Source: Hymenobacter sp. J193
Lineage (GTDB): Bacteria > Bacteroidota > Bacteroidia > Cytophagales > Hymenobacteraceae
Reading direction: 5' to 3'
Assembly (NCBI RefSeq): GCF_024700075.1
Contig: NZ_JAJONE010000001.1
Span: 372,001-436,000 of the forward strand
DNA length: 64,000 bases
Each line of letters begins with the position of its first letter. Position 1 is the first letter of the stretch. The translations under genes were made by a program, and so were the position numbers. Positions 45,835 to 54,208 of the stretch are shown here, one piece after another. The notes beneath the pieces were generated by a model that did not search any database, was not told the DNA's origin, and saw only the letters and a program-made list of their open reading frames with translations.

Positions 45835-47397
45835 CTACTTCGGATCCGGGTCACCGACCAGGATGTGCCCACTACGGGTCATATAGGCTTCGCGCTTAGG
45901 CTCCCAACCTTCTTGGTGTGGCTTACCCCAGCGCACTTTCAGCAGGCCGTTGTCAAAGGGCACGTGGTTGTAGTTGTCCAGGCCGTGATACAGCAAGTCG
46001 GGTGCGTAGCCGGGTGGCAGCGGATACCGGTTCCCAGCGGGCGTTATCAGCACGGCTGGGCTGCTGGCGTTATCGTAAGCCAAAAACCATCCTCCTGCTA
46101 ATGCTTGCCCCTTTGCATAGCTGGCGGTGGTTACCCGGTGACCAGTAGGACTAACGAACACCACACGGCTGCTATCGGCAGGAACTACCATTCCTCGAGC
46201 GGGCTTTACGTACTGCTTCTCAGGCGTCGTTGGCCGGGGCAGCCAGGTACCATTGGCGTACAGAACACCGGGTCGGTTAAGTGTATCGGGTACAGCGGCG
46301 GAGTCGCCGGTAAACTGTTCACCCCAGCCAAAATAACGTCCCGGGAAAGCAGGCTTCCCGTCGAGGCCCAGGTACTCATACACCTGCCGTCCGGCCGGGC
46401 GCAGAATTTTACGACGAACGAAGCCCCGATTATCAGGCCCATCCAACTCTGCAGACTGCGGGGCAATGATGAACGCACCAGTCGTATCAATAAGGGCGTA
46501 CAGCACCTCTTTCCCAGTACGTCCCAAGGATACGACGGCCCGCCCGTGCGAGAAGTTAGCCGCCGTTCGGTAAGGACCTAACACTCTGCGCCCCCGGCGG
46601 TCTAAGAACCCATAGTGTCTAGTTGGCTTTCTCACCATATAGCGGATTCGTCCGGTACTGATTGGGCCAAGCTGCTCATATTGATAAGGTGTTAGCCGCC
46701 GGCTTGTGCTATCAAAAAGCGCCTGCGGTGGCCCTGTCAGCGGCGCCCCACGAACCATAATAGCAGTTGAATGACGATACCGATGGCGACGCCATCTCTC
46801 GCGCCGGAAATATTGCCATTCGCTAGGTCCACGCACCGCATATAGCCCGGCCCCTACGTAGTAAAGCCAACCACGACGATGATTCCGCCAGTAGCGCCAG
46901 GGAGACGGAACCTGCGCTTCCTTGTCTTGTCTGTAGGGCAGTACCTCGTATCGATACAGCGGTTCCGTGAGGTGGCGGCGGTATGGTTTGGCAACCAGGC
47001 TGCCATCTGGCTGCCGGTAAGCGGCGTAGTCAGAGGGGATAACCAGATAGTGCCCCCGGGCATTAAGCCAGATTTCTGAGCCACCGTGGCGCTCCTCCCA
47101 CCTTTCACTACGCATATCATTTTCTCCTACCTCGCGCCATTCTGCTACCCAAAAAGGGCCGGCGGTGGCTTTTGGCTCTTTCTGAAGAATCGGCCGCAGG
47201 TACACCCGGCCCAAGGTATCGGATAAGCCCCAGTCGTAGTAGCCCTGGTACGGCACCAGTCCTCCCGGCGGCTGATAAGCGGGCCGCAGCTGCCGTACCC
47301 GTCGTAGCTTGTAACCACTAGGTGGGGGAACTGCTTGCGCCCAAAGCCCGAGCGGCAATAGCAGGAGAAAAACCAGACGCAGAAAATAGTTTCTCAT
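45835..47397 (-). CDS. Secreted WG-repeat-like protein
   Basis: 520 aa, signal peptide ending GLWAQA. Contains degenerate WG (KWG) repeats, for example HYGFLDRRGRRVLGPY, ANFSHGRAVVSLG and YALIDTTGAFIIAPQ, the usual pattern of beta-propeller-like WG repeat proteins. Many Tyr, Arg and Pro. Function unknown; WG proteins in Bacteroidota are mostly exported. Codon use is less GC-biased than in neighbours. Confidence 0.78.
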   Translation of the reverse strand: MRNYFLRLVFLLLLPLGLWAQAVPPPSGYKLRRVRQLRPAYQPPGGLVPYQGYYDWGLSDTLGRVYLRPILQKEPKATAGPFWVAEWREVGENDMRSERWEERHGGSEIWLNARGHYLVIPSDYAAYRQPDGSLVAKPYRRHLTEPLYRYEVLPYRQDKEAQVPSPWRYWRNHRRGWLYYVGAGLYAVRGPSEWQYFRRERWRRHRYRHSTAIMVRGAPLTGPPQALFDSTSRRLTPYQYEQLGPISTGRIRYMVRKPTRHYGFLDRRGRRVLGPYRTAANFSHGRAVVSLGRTGKEVLYALIDTTGAFIIAPQSAELDGPDNRGFVRRKILRPAGRQVYEYLGLDGKPAFPGRYFGWGEQFTGDSAAVPDTLNRPGVLYANGTWLPRPTTPEKQYVKPARGMVVPADSSRVVFVSPTGHRVTTASYAKGQALAGGWFLAYDNASSPAVLITPAGNRYPLPPGYAPDLLYHGLDNYNHVPFDNGLLKVRWGKPHQEGWEPKREAYMTRSGHILVGDPDPK

Positions 47398-47655
47398 TAA
47401 TATATATAGAAAAATGTATTTTTAGGCTTTCCAGGGCGTCATGCTGAGCTTGTCGAAGCATCTCTACTGCTTCGGTCGCACGAAATCGTTCGGTAGAGAT
47501 GCTTCGACAAGCTCAGCATGACGTTCTTTTTGCTTGCTGTCCACACAGCCTAGGGAATACTCCTTCTTCTGCAGATGGAGAATTGACAAGGTAGTGAATA
47601 GGCTACCCAGGGGCCTAGGCTTGCGTATAGCCGAGTTCCAACTCACCCTGCGTCT
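47398..47655. other. Spacer with GTCAT-GAGC inverted repeat
   Basis: Contains an AT-rich part (47398-47425), the perfect inverted repeat at 47437-47523, and the lipocalin leader. No gene supported. Confidence 0.6.
47437..47523. repeat. Perfect 31-bp inverted repeat, GTCAT-GAGC type
   Basis: Arms 47437-47467 and 47493-47523 are exactly complementary; the first arm begins CGTCATGCTGAGCTTGTCGA. Loop 25 bases. MITE-like: no gene inside. Confidence 0.93.
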
Positions 47656-48237
47656 ATGCCTCCCATTCCACAATTCGCCAAACACCGCCAGCCGGTACTC
47701 CTGGGTGCAGCTGCGGCCGCTATAGCCACCGGCGTAGCGGTATATGCCTACGCCCGCCGCAAGCTGCACCCGCCGCTGCCCACCGTGCCCCACGTAGATC
47801 TGCCCCGCTACGCCGGCCTGTGGTACGAGGTAGCCCGGCTGCCTACCCGCTTCGAGAAAGGCTGCCAGCACGTGACGGCCGAGTACAAGCTGCGCCCCGA
47901 TGGCAAAGTAGCCGTGCGCAATACCTGTCACAAGGAAGGGCTGGAAGGCCCGGTGGAAACAGCCACGGCCGTAGCCCGCGCTACGGATGCCACCAACGCC
48001 CGGCTGAAAGTGCAGTTCTTCTGGCCTTTCGAAGGCGACTACTGGATCCTGGACCTCGACCTGGCCGACTACCAATACGCCCTGGTAGGTGAGCCAGGCC
48101 GCAAGAACCTGTGGCTGCTGAGCCGGGCCCCACACTTGGAGCGCAACCGCCGCGACCGGCTGGTGGCCCGCGCCAAAGAACTTGGCTTTCCCGTCGAGAA
48201 CCTCATCTACACGCCCCAGCCGGAGGCGGTGAACTAG
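47656..48237 (+). CDS. blc: Lipocalin (Blc family), membrane-anchored
   Basis: 193 aa. An N-terminal membrane segment (VLLGAAAAAIATGVAVYAY) replaces the lipoprotein signal of E. coli Blc. The lipocalin GxW region is GLWYEVARLPTRFEKGCQHV; the second conserved region is NLWLLSRAPHLERNRRD. Lipocalins bind small hydrophobic molecules such as lysophospholipids at the envelope. The stop TAG overlaps the first base of a long hairpin repeat. Confidence 0.92.
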   Translation: MPPIPQFAKHRQPVLLGAAAAAIATGVAVYAYARRKLHPPLPTVPHVDLPRYAGLWYEVARLPTRFEKGCQHVTAEYKLRPDGKVAVRNTCHKEGLEGPVETATAVARATDATNARLKVQFFWPFEGDYWILDLDLADYQYALVGEPGRKNLWLLSRAPHLERNRRDRLVARAKELGFPVENLIYTPQPEAVN

Positions 48238-48322
48238 TGAGTTGGTGAACTGGTGAGTTTAATGTTCTGCTGGCGCCGCTTGCGCGGATAGAACATCAAA
48301 CTCACCAGTTCACCAACTCACT
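48236..48322. repeat. Long hairpin, covarying family, copy 1
   Basis: Arms 48236-48268 and 48290-48322 (33 nt, one mismatch) around a 21-base loop with core CTGGCGCCGCTTGCGC. The arm is built from degenerate GTGAGTTG/GTGAACTG units. It overlaps the lipocalin stop codon. Confidence 0.93.
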
Positions 48323-48341
48323 ATTTCACCAGTTCTCCATC

Positions 48342-48349
48342 TATCTTCG
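48342..48349 (+). promoter_or_regulatory. -7 box placed for a leaderless bcp mRNA
   Basis: TATCTTCG (one mismatch to TAnnTTTG) is followed by CGGC and then ATG 48354, the same four-base spacing as at 19689 and 59063. Confidence 0.5.
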
Positions 48350-48353
48350 CGGC

Positions 48354-48803
48354 ATGGCAATTCCCCAAGTCGGCGAGCAGGCTCCGGCCTTCGACGCCCT
48401 AGATCAGCACGGCACCCGGCACCGCCTCCAGGACTACGCGGGCCGCAAAGTAGCCCTCTACTTCTACCCCAAGGACGACACCAGCGGCTGCACTGCCCAG
48501 GCCTGCAACCTGCGCGACAACTACCCGGCGCTGCTGGCGGCGGGCATTCAGGTGCTGGGCGTGAGCATCGATTCAGAGAAGTCGCACCAGAAGTTTGCCA
48601 GTAAGTATGAGCTGCCTTTCCCGCTCCTCGTCGACGAAGACAAGCAGTTGGTGGAAGCGTACGGTGTGTGGCAGGAAAAATCGATGTATGGCCGCAAGTA
48701 CATGGGCACGATGCGCTACACGTTTCTGCTGGACGAGCAGGGCCGTATTGAGAAGGTCATTACCAAAGTCGACACGAAGAACCATGCCGCGCAACTCCTT
48801 TGA
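48354..48803 (+). CDS. bcp: Thioredoxin-dependent thiol peroxidase (BCP/PrxQ)
   Basis: 149 aa peroxiredoxin that reduces hydroperoxides. Active-site motif FYPKDDTSGCTAQACNLRDN: peroxidatic Cys in GCT and resolving Cys five residues later, the BCP alpha-helix arrangement. GVSIDSEKSHQKFASKYELP and YMGTMRYTFLLDEQG match the family. Cytoplasmic. Likely leaderless, with a terminator downstream. Confidence 0.95.
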   Translation: MAIPQVGEQAPAFDALDQHGTRHRLQDYAGRKVALYFYPKDDTSGCTAQACNLRDNYPALLAAGIQVLGVSIDSEKSHQKFASKYELPFPLLVDEDKQLVEAYGVWQEKSMYGRKYMGTMRYTFLLDEQGRIEKVITKVDTKNHAAQLL

Positions 48804-48811
48804 TTTCCTTT

Positions 48812-48842
48812 GAAGCCTCGTCTTTCCGGCGGGGCTTTTTTC
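48812..48842 (+). terminator. Terminator after bcp
   Basis: AAGCCTCGTC folds with GGCGGGGCTT (small imperfections), loop TTTCC, then a T run. Confidence 0.75.
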
Positions 48843-48868
48843 TGTGCGGCCTAGCCGGCCCAAGTTCC

Positions 48869-48876
48869 TACCTTTG
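48869..48876 (+). promoter_or_regulatory. Predicted -7 box of transketolase N gene
   Basis: TACCTTTG, exact match, about 30 bases before ATG 48907. Confidence 0.5.
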
Positions 48877-48906
48877 CCTACCCTAACTTCTTCTTTCCGC
48901 CAGCCC

Positions 48907-49800
48907 ATGTCGCAGGACACGTCTTTCGCCGCTTCTTCCGCCACTTCCGCCGCCACCTCCGTGGCCGAGCTCAACCAGATTGCCGCGCAGGTGCGGCGCG
49001 ACATCGTGCGCATGGTGCACGCCGTAAACTCGGGCCACCCCGGCGGCTCTCTGGGCTGCACCGATCTGCTGGTATCGCTCTTCTTCCGGGTGATGCAGCA
49101 CACGCCCCAGCCGTTTGACATGGACGGCCGCAACCAGGACTTGTTTTTCCTGTCGAATGGGCACATTTCGCCGGTATTCTACTCGGTGCTGGCCCGCTCG
49201 GGCTACTTTCCAGTAAGTGAGCTGGCTACGTTCCGCAAGCTCAACTCCCGCCTCCAGGGCCACCCCGCCACCCACGAGCATTTGCCCGGTATCCGCATTG
49301 CGTCTGGTTCCCTGGGCCAGGGGCTGAGTGTAGCCACCGGCGCCGCCCAGGCTAAAAAGCTCAACAACGACCCGCGCACCGTATTCGTGCTGATGGGCGA
49401 CGGGGAGCTGGAAGAAGGCCAGGTGTGGGAAGCAGCTATGTACGCGCCCCACCACAAAGTCGACAACCTGATTGCCTTCGTGGACCGCAACGGCCAGCAG
49501 ATTGACGGCCCCACCGACAAGGTGATGCACCTGGGCGACCTGCGGGCCAAGTTCGAGAGCTTCGGCTGGCGCGTGCTCGAAACCGACGGCAACAACTTCG
49601 AGAAGCTGCTCCCCACGATTGAGGAAGCGCAGGGCTTGCTCGGCCAGGGTCAGCCCGTGATGGTGCTGATGGACACGCAGATGGGCTTCGGCGTTGACTT
49701 TATGATGGGCTCCCACAAGTGGCACGGCGTGGCGCCCAACAACGAGCAGCTGGAAATTGCCCTGCAGCAGCTGGCCGTAGAGCAGGCTTCCGACTACTAA
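48907..49800 (+). CDS. tktA: Transketolase, N-terminal (TPP-binding) subunit
   Basis: 297 aa. Thiamine diphosphate-binding half: SGHPGGSLGC, the TPP motif GDGELEEGQVWEAA, and DRNGQQIDGPT. Together with the C-terminal subunit it makes transketolase of the non-oxidative pentose phosphate pathway. A Ser/Ala/Thr-rich N-terminus (about 20 residues) precedes the fold. The partner gene starts only at 52563, with three genes between, an unusual separation. Confidence 0.95.
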   Translation: MSQDTSFAASSATSAATSVAELNQIAAQVRRDIVRMVHAVNSGHPGGSLGCTDLLVSLFFRVMQHTPQPFDMDGRNQDLFFLSNGHISPVFYSVLARSGYFPVSELATFRKLNSRLQGHPATHEHLPGIRIASGSLGQGLSVATGAAQAKKLNNDPRTVFVLMGDGELEEGQVWEAAMYAPHHKVDNLIAFVDRNGQQIDGPTDKVMHLGDLRAKFESFGWRVLETDGNNFEKLLPTIEEAQGLLGQGQPVMVLMDTQMGFGVDFMMGSHKWHGVAPNNEQLEIALQQLAVEQASDY

Positions 49801-49823
49801 GCACAGCTACTGCTTTTGACTTG

Positions 49824-49861
49824 CATAAGAAGCCTGGCCGGGTTTCGTTTGGCTTCTTATG
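49824..49861 (+). terminator. Hairpin after transketolase N gene
   Basis: Perfect 11-bp stem CATAAGAAGCC / GGCTTCTTATG with a 16-base loop. T run is weak, so termination may be partial. Confidence 0.6.
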
Positions 49862-49894
49862 CACCCTTATCTGCCTGCCGCGCCCTGCTGCCCT

Positions 49895-51301
49895 ATGCCC
49901 CACCCCGTTCGCGTCCTGTTTCTGCTGCTTTCTGGCTGGCTGTGGCTGGCCGGGCCGCTGCGTGCCCAGCAGGCTCCTCCTTCCGAACAGCCGCGCACTA
50001 CACGCATACTCTTCGTGCTGGATGCCTCGGGCTCGATGCAGGCGCCGTGGGAAGGGCAGCAGCGCTGGGACATTGCCAAAAACCTGCTGTCGAAGATGGT
50101 GGACTCGCTCAACGCCTATCCCAATCTGGAGCTGGCTTTGCGCGCCTACGGGCACCAGCACGACAACAAGGAAAACAACTGCGAGGACTCGCGCCTGGAA
50201 GTACCGTTTGCGCGCAAAAATGCGGCTCCTATCAAGCAGCGGCTCCAGCAGCTCAAGCCCCAGGGCAACACGCCCATCACCTACGCCCTGCAGCAGTCGG
50301 CCGGCGACTTTCCAGCGGATAAGTCGGCCCGCAACGTGCTCATTCTGATTACCGACGGGCTGGAGTCGTGCAAGGGTGACCCGTGCGCTACGTCCCTGGC
50401 CCTGCAGCGCAAGCGTATCTTCCTCAAGCCGTTCGTGATTGGCATTGGGGCCGAAAGGGAGTTTGGCAAGCAGCTGGAGTGCATGGGCACCTACTATAAT
50501 GCCGCCGACGTGAAGACGTTCCGCACGATTCTCAACGACGTCATTGCCCAGACGCTGGCCCGCACCACCGTAGCCGTAAACCTGACCGACGACCTGGGCC
50601 GGGGCGTGGAGTCGAACGTAAACCTGACGTTCATCAACAACGTGACGGAGACGCCGGAGTACAACTACATCCACTGGCGCGACGAGAAAGGCCAGCCCGA
50701 CGTGCTGGACGTGGACCCGCTGCAGAGCTACGACTTGGTGATTAATACGGTGCCGGCCGTGCGCCACCCGAACCTGGCCATCCGGCCGGGCAAGGCCAAT
50801 GTGCTCAACTTCAAAGTGCCGCAGGGCACCCTGGTGCTGCAAAACCCGTTGTCCACGCTCAATGCCTATGGGCGGGTGCAGGCAGTGGTACGGCAGGCCG
50901 GCAACCCGGCCACGCTTATTGCGCGTTCCTTTGGCACCCGCCAGAAGCTGCTGGCCGGCAACTACGAGGTAGAGCTGCTTACCCTACCCCGCCAGCTGCG
51001 CCGCGTCACCATCACGCAGGGCCGCGAAACGGTGGTAACCTACGACGCCCCCGGCACGCTCAACATCATCAGCGACCTGAAGGGCTACGGCAGCATCTAC
51101 CGTCTCAACCCCGACGATACCCAAACCTGGCTCTACAACCTGCCCGAGGGGGGCAGCAGCAAAATCAACCTGCCCATGCAGCCGGGAACCTACCGCCTGG
51201 TATTTCGCACCAGCACTGCCACCGGCAGCAAGTTCACCGACACGCGCTCCTTCACCATCAAATCCGGCCAGACCACGTCGGTTAGCATTTTCGGGAAATG
51301 A
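49895..51301 (+). CDS. Secreted VWA-domain protein
   Basis: 468 aa from ATG 49895; signal peptide ending LRAQQ. VWA domain with metal-binding MIDAS residues: VLDASGSMQAPWEG (DxSxS), GNTPITYAL and LITDGLESCKGDPC. The C-terminal half is beta-rich (Ig-like). VWA proteins mediate protein-protein contacts at the envelope. ATG 49859 would add 12 residues. Its stop overlaps the next gene start (ATGA at 51298-51301), implying coupling. Confidence 0.88.
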   Translation: MPHPVRVLFLLLSGWLWLAGPLRAQQAPPSEQPRTTRILFVLDASGSMQAPWEGQQRWDIAKNLLSKMVDSLNAYPNLELALRAYGHQHDNKENNCEDSRLEVPFARKNAAPIKQRLQQLKPQGNTPITYALQQSAGDFPADKSARNVLILITDGLESCKGDPCATSLALQRKRIFLKPFVIGIGAEREFGKQLECMGTYYNAADVKTFRTILNDVIAQTLARTTVAVNLTDDLGRGVESNVNLTFINNVTETPEYNYIHWRDEKGQPDVLDVDPLQSYDLVINTVPAVRHPNLAIRPGKANVLNFKVPQGTLVLQNPLSTLNAYGRVQAVVRQAGNPATLIARSFGTRQKLLAGNYEVELLTLPRQLRRVTITQGRETVVTYDAPGTLNIISDLKGYGSIYRLNPDDTQTWLYNLPEGGSSKINLPMQPGTYRLVFRTSTATGSKFTDTRSFTIKSGQTTSVSIFGK

Positions 51302-52065
51302 GCGGACAGGTAGAGGAAATAGCCAGAAGGAACTCGGCAGAATTTGAGACTGCTGAAGCGGCAGCTCAACTTGCCGCGGCTGGTCACGCTATCCTGCTCA
51401 ACATATTCTGCCCCGAGGAAATAACGGACCTACTTCATACCATCGAAACGGCTGAAGCTTCCTCGCCCAACTTCCGCCGCAGCCAGGACGTGTTTGCCAT
51501 CCGCAACCTGCTGGGTGAGCTGCCTCAGCTACGGGAGCTGCTGCTGACGCCCCGGCTACGGGCGTTGCTGGCAGCCTTGTTTCCCAGCCAGGCTCCGCAC
51601 CTCGTCAAGGCTATTTACTTTGATAAGCCGGCTGTCTCCAACTGGCTGGTAGCCTGGCACCAGGATGTGATGATAGCCGTAGACCAGCGGCGTGACTTAC
51701 CCGGCTATGGCCCCTGGAGCACGAAAAGCGGCGAAACTACCGTGCTGCCCCCGCGCGAAATCCTGGAAAGCATCATCACCCTGCGCCTGCATCTCGACGA
51801 CTGCGACGTCACCAACGGTGCTCTGCGCGTGGTGCCCGGCTCCCACCGCCACGGCGTCATTCCCAACGACCAACACCCAGACTTCACGCCTCACGCCGTT
51901 ACCTGCACCGTGCCCGCCGGTAGCATCATGCTCATGCAGCCCCTCACGCTTCATGCCTCCAACCGCAGCACCAGCCCGCGTCCACGTCGCGTGATTCACC
52001 TCGAGTTCAGCGCTGCCGAACTACCCGAGGGCCTGCAGTGGCGGGAAAGGCTGCCATTATCCTGA
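51298..52065 (+). CDS. Phytanoyl-CoA dioxygenase-like Fe(II)/2-oxoglutarate oxygenase
   Basis: 255 aa PhyH-fold enzyme. Iron ligands: HQD in AWHQDVMIAVDQR and the distal His in LTLHASNRSTSPRPRR, where the following Arg would bind 2-oxoglutarate; VVPGSHRHG is the typical PhyH signature. Substrate unknown, often a small molecule or free amino acid. Overlaps the VWA gene by four bases; a GTCAT-GAGC repeat arm starts six bases after its stop. Confidence 0.87.
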   Translation: MSGQVEEIARRNSAEFETAEAAAQLAAAGHAILLNIFCPEEITDLLHTIETAEASSPNFRRSQDVFAIRNLLGELPQLRELLLTPRLRALLAALFPSQAPHLVKAIYFDKPAVSNWLVAWHQDVMIAVDQRRDLPGYGPWSTKSGETTVLPPREILESIITLRLHLDDCDVTNGALRVVPGSHRHGVIPNDQHPDFTPHAVTCTVPAGSIMLMQPLTLHASNRSTSPRPRRVIHLEFSAAELPEGLQWRERLPLS

Positions 52066-52070
52066 TTCAT

Positions 52071-52521
52071 CTGTCATCCTGAGCGCAGCGAAGGACCTTC
52101 CTCTAATACCTAACTCCCCTTTCTACAACGCTCCAAGCCTTTATGTCCGCCGCCCATCAGTACTACGTCTACATCGTCACCAACCCGGCCAAGACCTCGG
52201 TTTACACGGGCGTGACGAATGACCTGCGACGGCGCGTACAGGAACACTTCGAGAACCGCGGCAAGCCCGGCACCTTTGCCGGCCGCTACTTTTGCTACAA
52301 CCTCATCTACTTCGAACCTTACGAGCACATCGAAGGCGCTATTGCCCGCGAAAAGGAAGTCAAAGGCTGGACGCGAGCCAAAAAGGATAAGCTGATAGCC
52401 AGCAGCAACCCGCAGTGGCTGACGCTGAATTACGCGGAGCTGTGACGTAAGACGTTGAATGAGCCTTTTCACTTAACCGAGGAAGGTCCTTCACTCCGCT
52501 CCGCTGCGTTCAGGATGACAG
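52071..52521. mobile_element. Candidate mobile element: inverted GTCAT-GAGC repeats around a GIY-YIG gene
   Basis: Left arm 52071-52103 (CTGTCATCCTGAGCGCAGCG...) and right arm 52479-52521 are inverted copies; the right arm carries a nine-base insertion (GAGCGGAGT on its complement) and one substitution, otherwise identical. Only a GIY-YIG nuclease gene lies between. Total 451 bp. Not a known IS; mobility is inferred. Confidence 0.6.
52143..52445 (+). CDS. Small GIY-YIG nuclease
   Basis: 100 aa, single GIY-YIG domain (UPF0213/YhbQ-like). YYVYIVTNPAKTSVYTGVTN holds the two Tyr-containing motifs (YVY and VYTG); NDLRRRVQEHF supplies the catalytic Arg; AIAREKEVKGWTRAKKDKL holds the Glu. All key residues are present, so it should be an active nuclease. 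Family members cut DNA or structured nucleic acid; some are homing enzymes. It is alone inside inverted repeats between the PhyH gene and the transketolase C gene. Confidence 0.93.
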   Translation: MSAAHQYYVYIVTNPAKTSVYTGVTNDLRRRVQEHFENRGKPGTFAGRYFCYNLIYFEPYEHIEGAIAREKEVKGWTRAKKDKLIASSNPQWLTLNYAEL

Positions 52522-52562
52522 TGTAAACAACGACAAAAACCAAGACCCTAAGACCCTACCAC

Positions 52563-53519
52563 ATGAAAGACTTTCCCTACACCGAATCGAAAGATACCCG
52601 CAGCGGCTTTGGCGCGGGCCTGCACGAGCTGGGCAAAACCAACCCCAATGTGGTAGCCCTGTGCGCCGACCTCATCGGCTCCCTTAAGATGGATGCCTTC
52701 GTGAAGGACTTTCCCGAGCGGTTTTTCCAGGTAGGCATTGCCGAGGCCAACATGATGGGCCTGGCGGCCGGCCTCACCATCGGGGGCAAGATTCCTTTCA
52801 CCGGCACCTTCGCCAACTTCTCGACGGGCCGCGTGTACGACCAGATCCGCCAGAGCATTGCCTACTCAGGCAAGAACGTGAAGATCTGCGCTTCGCACGC
52901 CGGCCTCACCCTGGGCGAAGACGGCGCCACCCACCAGATTCTGGAGGACCTGGGGCTGATGAAGATGCTGCCGCACATGACCGTCATCAACCCCTGCGAC
53001 TACAACCAGACCAAGGCCGCTACGCTGGCCATTGCTGAGCACGAAGGTCCCGTGTACCTGCGCTTTGGCCGCCCGGTAGTTCCCAACTTCACCCCGGCCG
53101 ACCAGCAGTTTGAAATCGGTAAGGGCATTGTGCTGAACGAGGGCGCCGACGTGAGCATCTTCGCCACGGGCCACCTGGTGTGGAAGGCCATCCTGGCCGG
53201 CAAGCTGCTGGCGGAAAAAGGCATCAACGCCGAAATTATTAACCTGCACACCATCAAGCCCCTGGATGCCCAGTTGGTGCTGGAGTCGGCGCGCAAGACG
53301 CGCTGCGTGGTGACAGCGGAGGAACACCAGATGAACGGCGGCCTCGGCGACTCCATTGCCCAGCTGCTGGCTCGTGAGGAGCCCCTGCCCCTGGAAATGG
53401 TCGCCGTAAACGACTCCTTCGGCGAATCGGGCACGCCCGACCAGCTGATGGAAAAATACGAGCTCAACGAAGCCGCCATCGTGCGCGCCGTGGAGAAAGT
53501 AATGGCCCGTCGGAAATAG
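52563..53519 (+). CDS. tktB: Transketolase, C-terminal subunit
   Basis: 318 aa pyrimidine-binding and C-terminal half of transketolase. CADLIGSLKMDAF, the catalytic Glu in VGIAEANMMGLAAG (activates TPP), and HAGLTLGEDGATHQ are family motifs. Partner of the N-terminal subunit at 48907. The intervening insertions suggest an originally adjacent pair that was split. Confidence 0.95.
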   Translation: MKDFPYTESKDTRSGFGAGLHELGKTNPNVVALCADLIGSLKMDAFVKDFPERFFQVGIAEANMMGLAAGLTIGGKIPFTGTFANFSTGRVYDQIRQSIAYSGKNVKICASHAGLTLGEDGATHQILEDLGLMKMLPHMTVINPCDYNQTKAATLAIAEHEGPVYLRFGRPVVPNFTPADQQFEIGKGIVLNEGADVSIFATGHLVWKAILAGKLLAEKGINAEIINLHTIKPLDAQLVLESARKTRCVVTAEEHQMNGGLGDSIAQLLAREEPLPLEMVAVNDSFGESGTPDQLMEKYELNEAAIVRAVEKVMARRK

Positions 53520-53521
53520 GT

Positions 53522-54160
53522 TCAGTTGCATCTATGACGAGCCGCCCTGGTTGCTTCTGAAGCAGCCGGGGCGGTTCCATAACCAACTAACCAAATTTCA
53601 TCTACCTGCTTTGAAGAAAAGCCCTCAGCCATATTCCAACGGCCATAGCTAACAAAGGTAATTCCCCAGTAGCAAAGAAGGGTGTAGTACCGTTTATTGT
53701 CGGTTCCCCTACCAGTAACCCATCCTTGAATATTAGGGGGTGTATTGGTGGATTTGTTTAAGTCGATTAATCCATAAGCCTGAATTACATCGGCGAAATT
53801 ACTTTTAGTAGGTTGTATACCTTTGGCTGTCATTACGAATGCATTCGGCTGAAAGACAATCTTGGTTAATTGCTTCGTTTCCTGATCTATTTCAAATTGG
53901 ATTCCCTCCTTTGTGTAATTAGCATAGTATGCTGTAACTGTTCGTTTATATCTATCGCCACCGCCACTCAGGTGCGCAAACATTTCCGTAGCAATTTCCT
54001 CTTTGCTATCAGGTATCCCCATCACTGTTATAACATCTGATATCGTAGATTTATATACTTGCAGCCTCCGAAATAGAGTGTCGCACTGAATGACTGTTTG
54101 CGCTTCCGCCGTTAGGCTGTTTAGTATAACCAAAGAAATAACCAATATATATCTGAGCAT
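53522..54160 (-). CDS. Secreted hypothetical protein
   Basis: 212 aa with signal peptide (ends AEAQT). Central region VYKSTISDVITVMGIPDSKEE and GIQFEIDQETKQLTKIVFQP suggests a small alpha/beta domain; unknown family. AT-rich compared with neighbours, hence possibly acquired. The last about 14 residues (EATRAARHRCN) come from the terminator hairpin, so the true C-terminus may be altered. Confidence 0.65.
   Translation of the reverse strand: MLRYILVISLVILNSLTAEAQTVIQCDTLFRRLQVYKSTISDVITVMGIPDSKEEIATEMFAHLSGGGDRYKRTVTAYYANYTKEGIQFEIDQETKQLTKIVFQPNAFVMTAKGIQPTKSNFADVIQAYGLIDLNKSTNTPPNIQGWVTGRGTDNKRYYTLLCYWGITFVSYGRWNMAEGFSSKQVDEIWLVGYGTAPAASEATRAARHRCN
53538..53579. terminator. Bidirectional terminator between convergent genes
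   Basis: GAGCCGCCCTGGTTGC folds with GCAGCCGGGGCGGTTC, a GC-rich stem with two wobble or mismatched pairs. It overlaps the 3' end of the minus-strand gene. Confidence 0.7.
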
Positions 54161-54208
54161 AAGAGCAAGTTACAATTATATATTTCTCATCGGTCATCGA
54201 TATACCAC

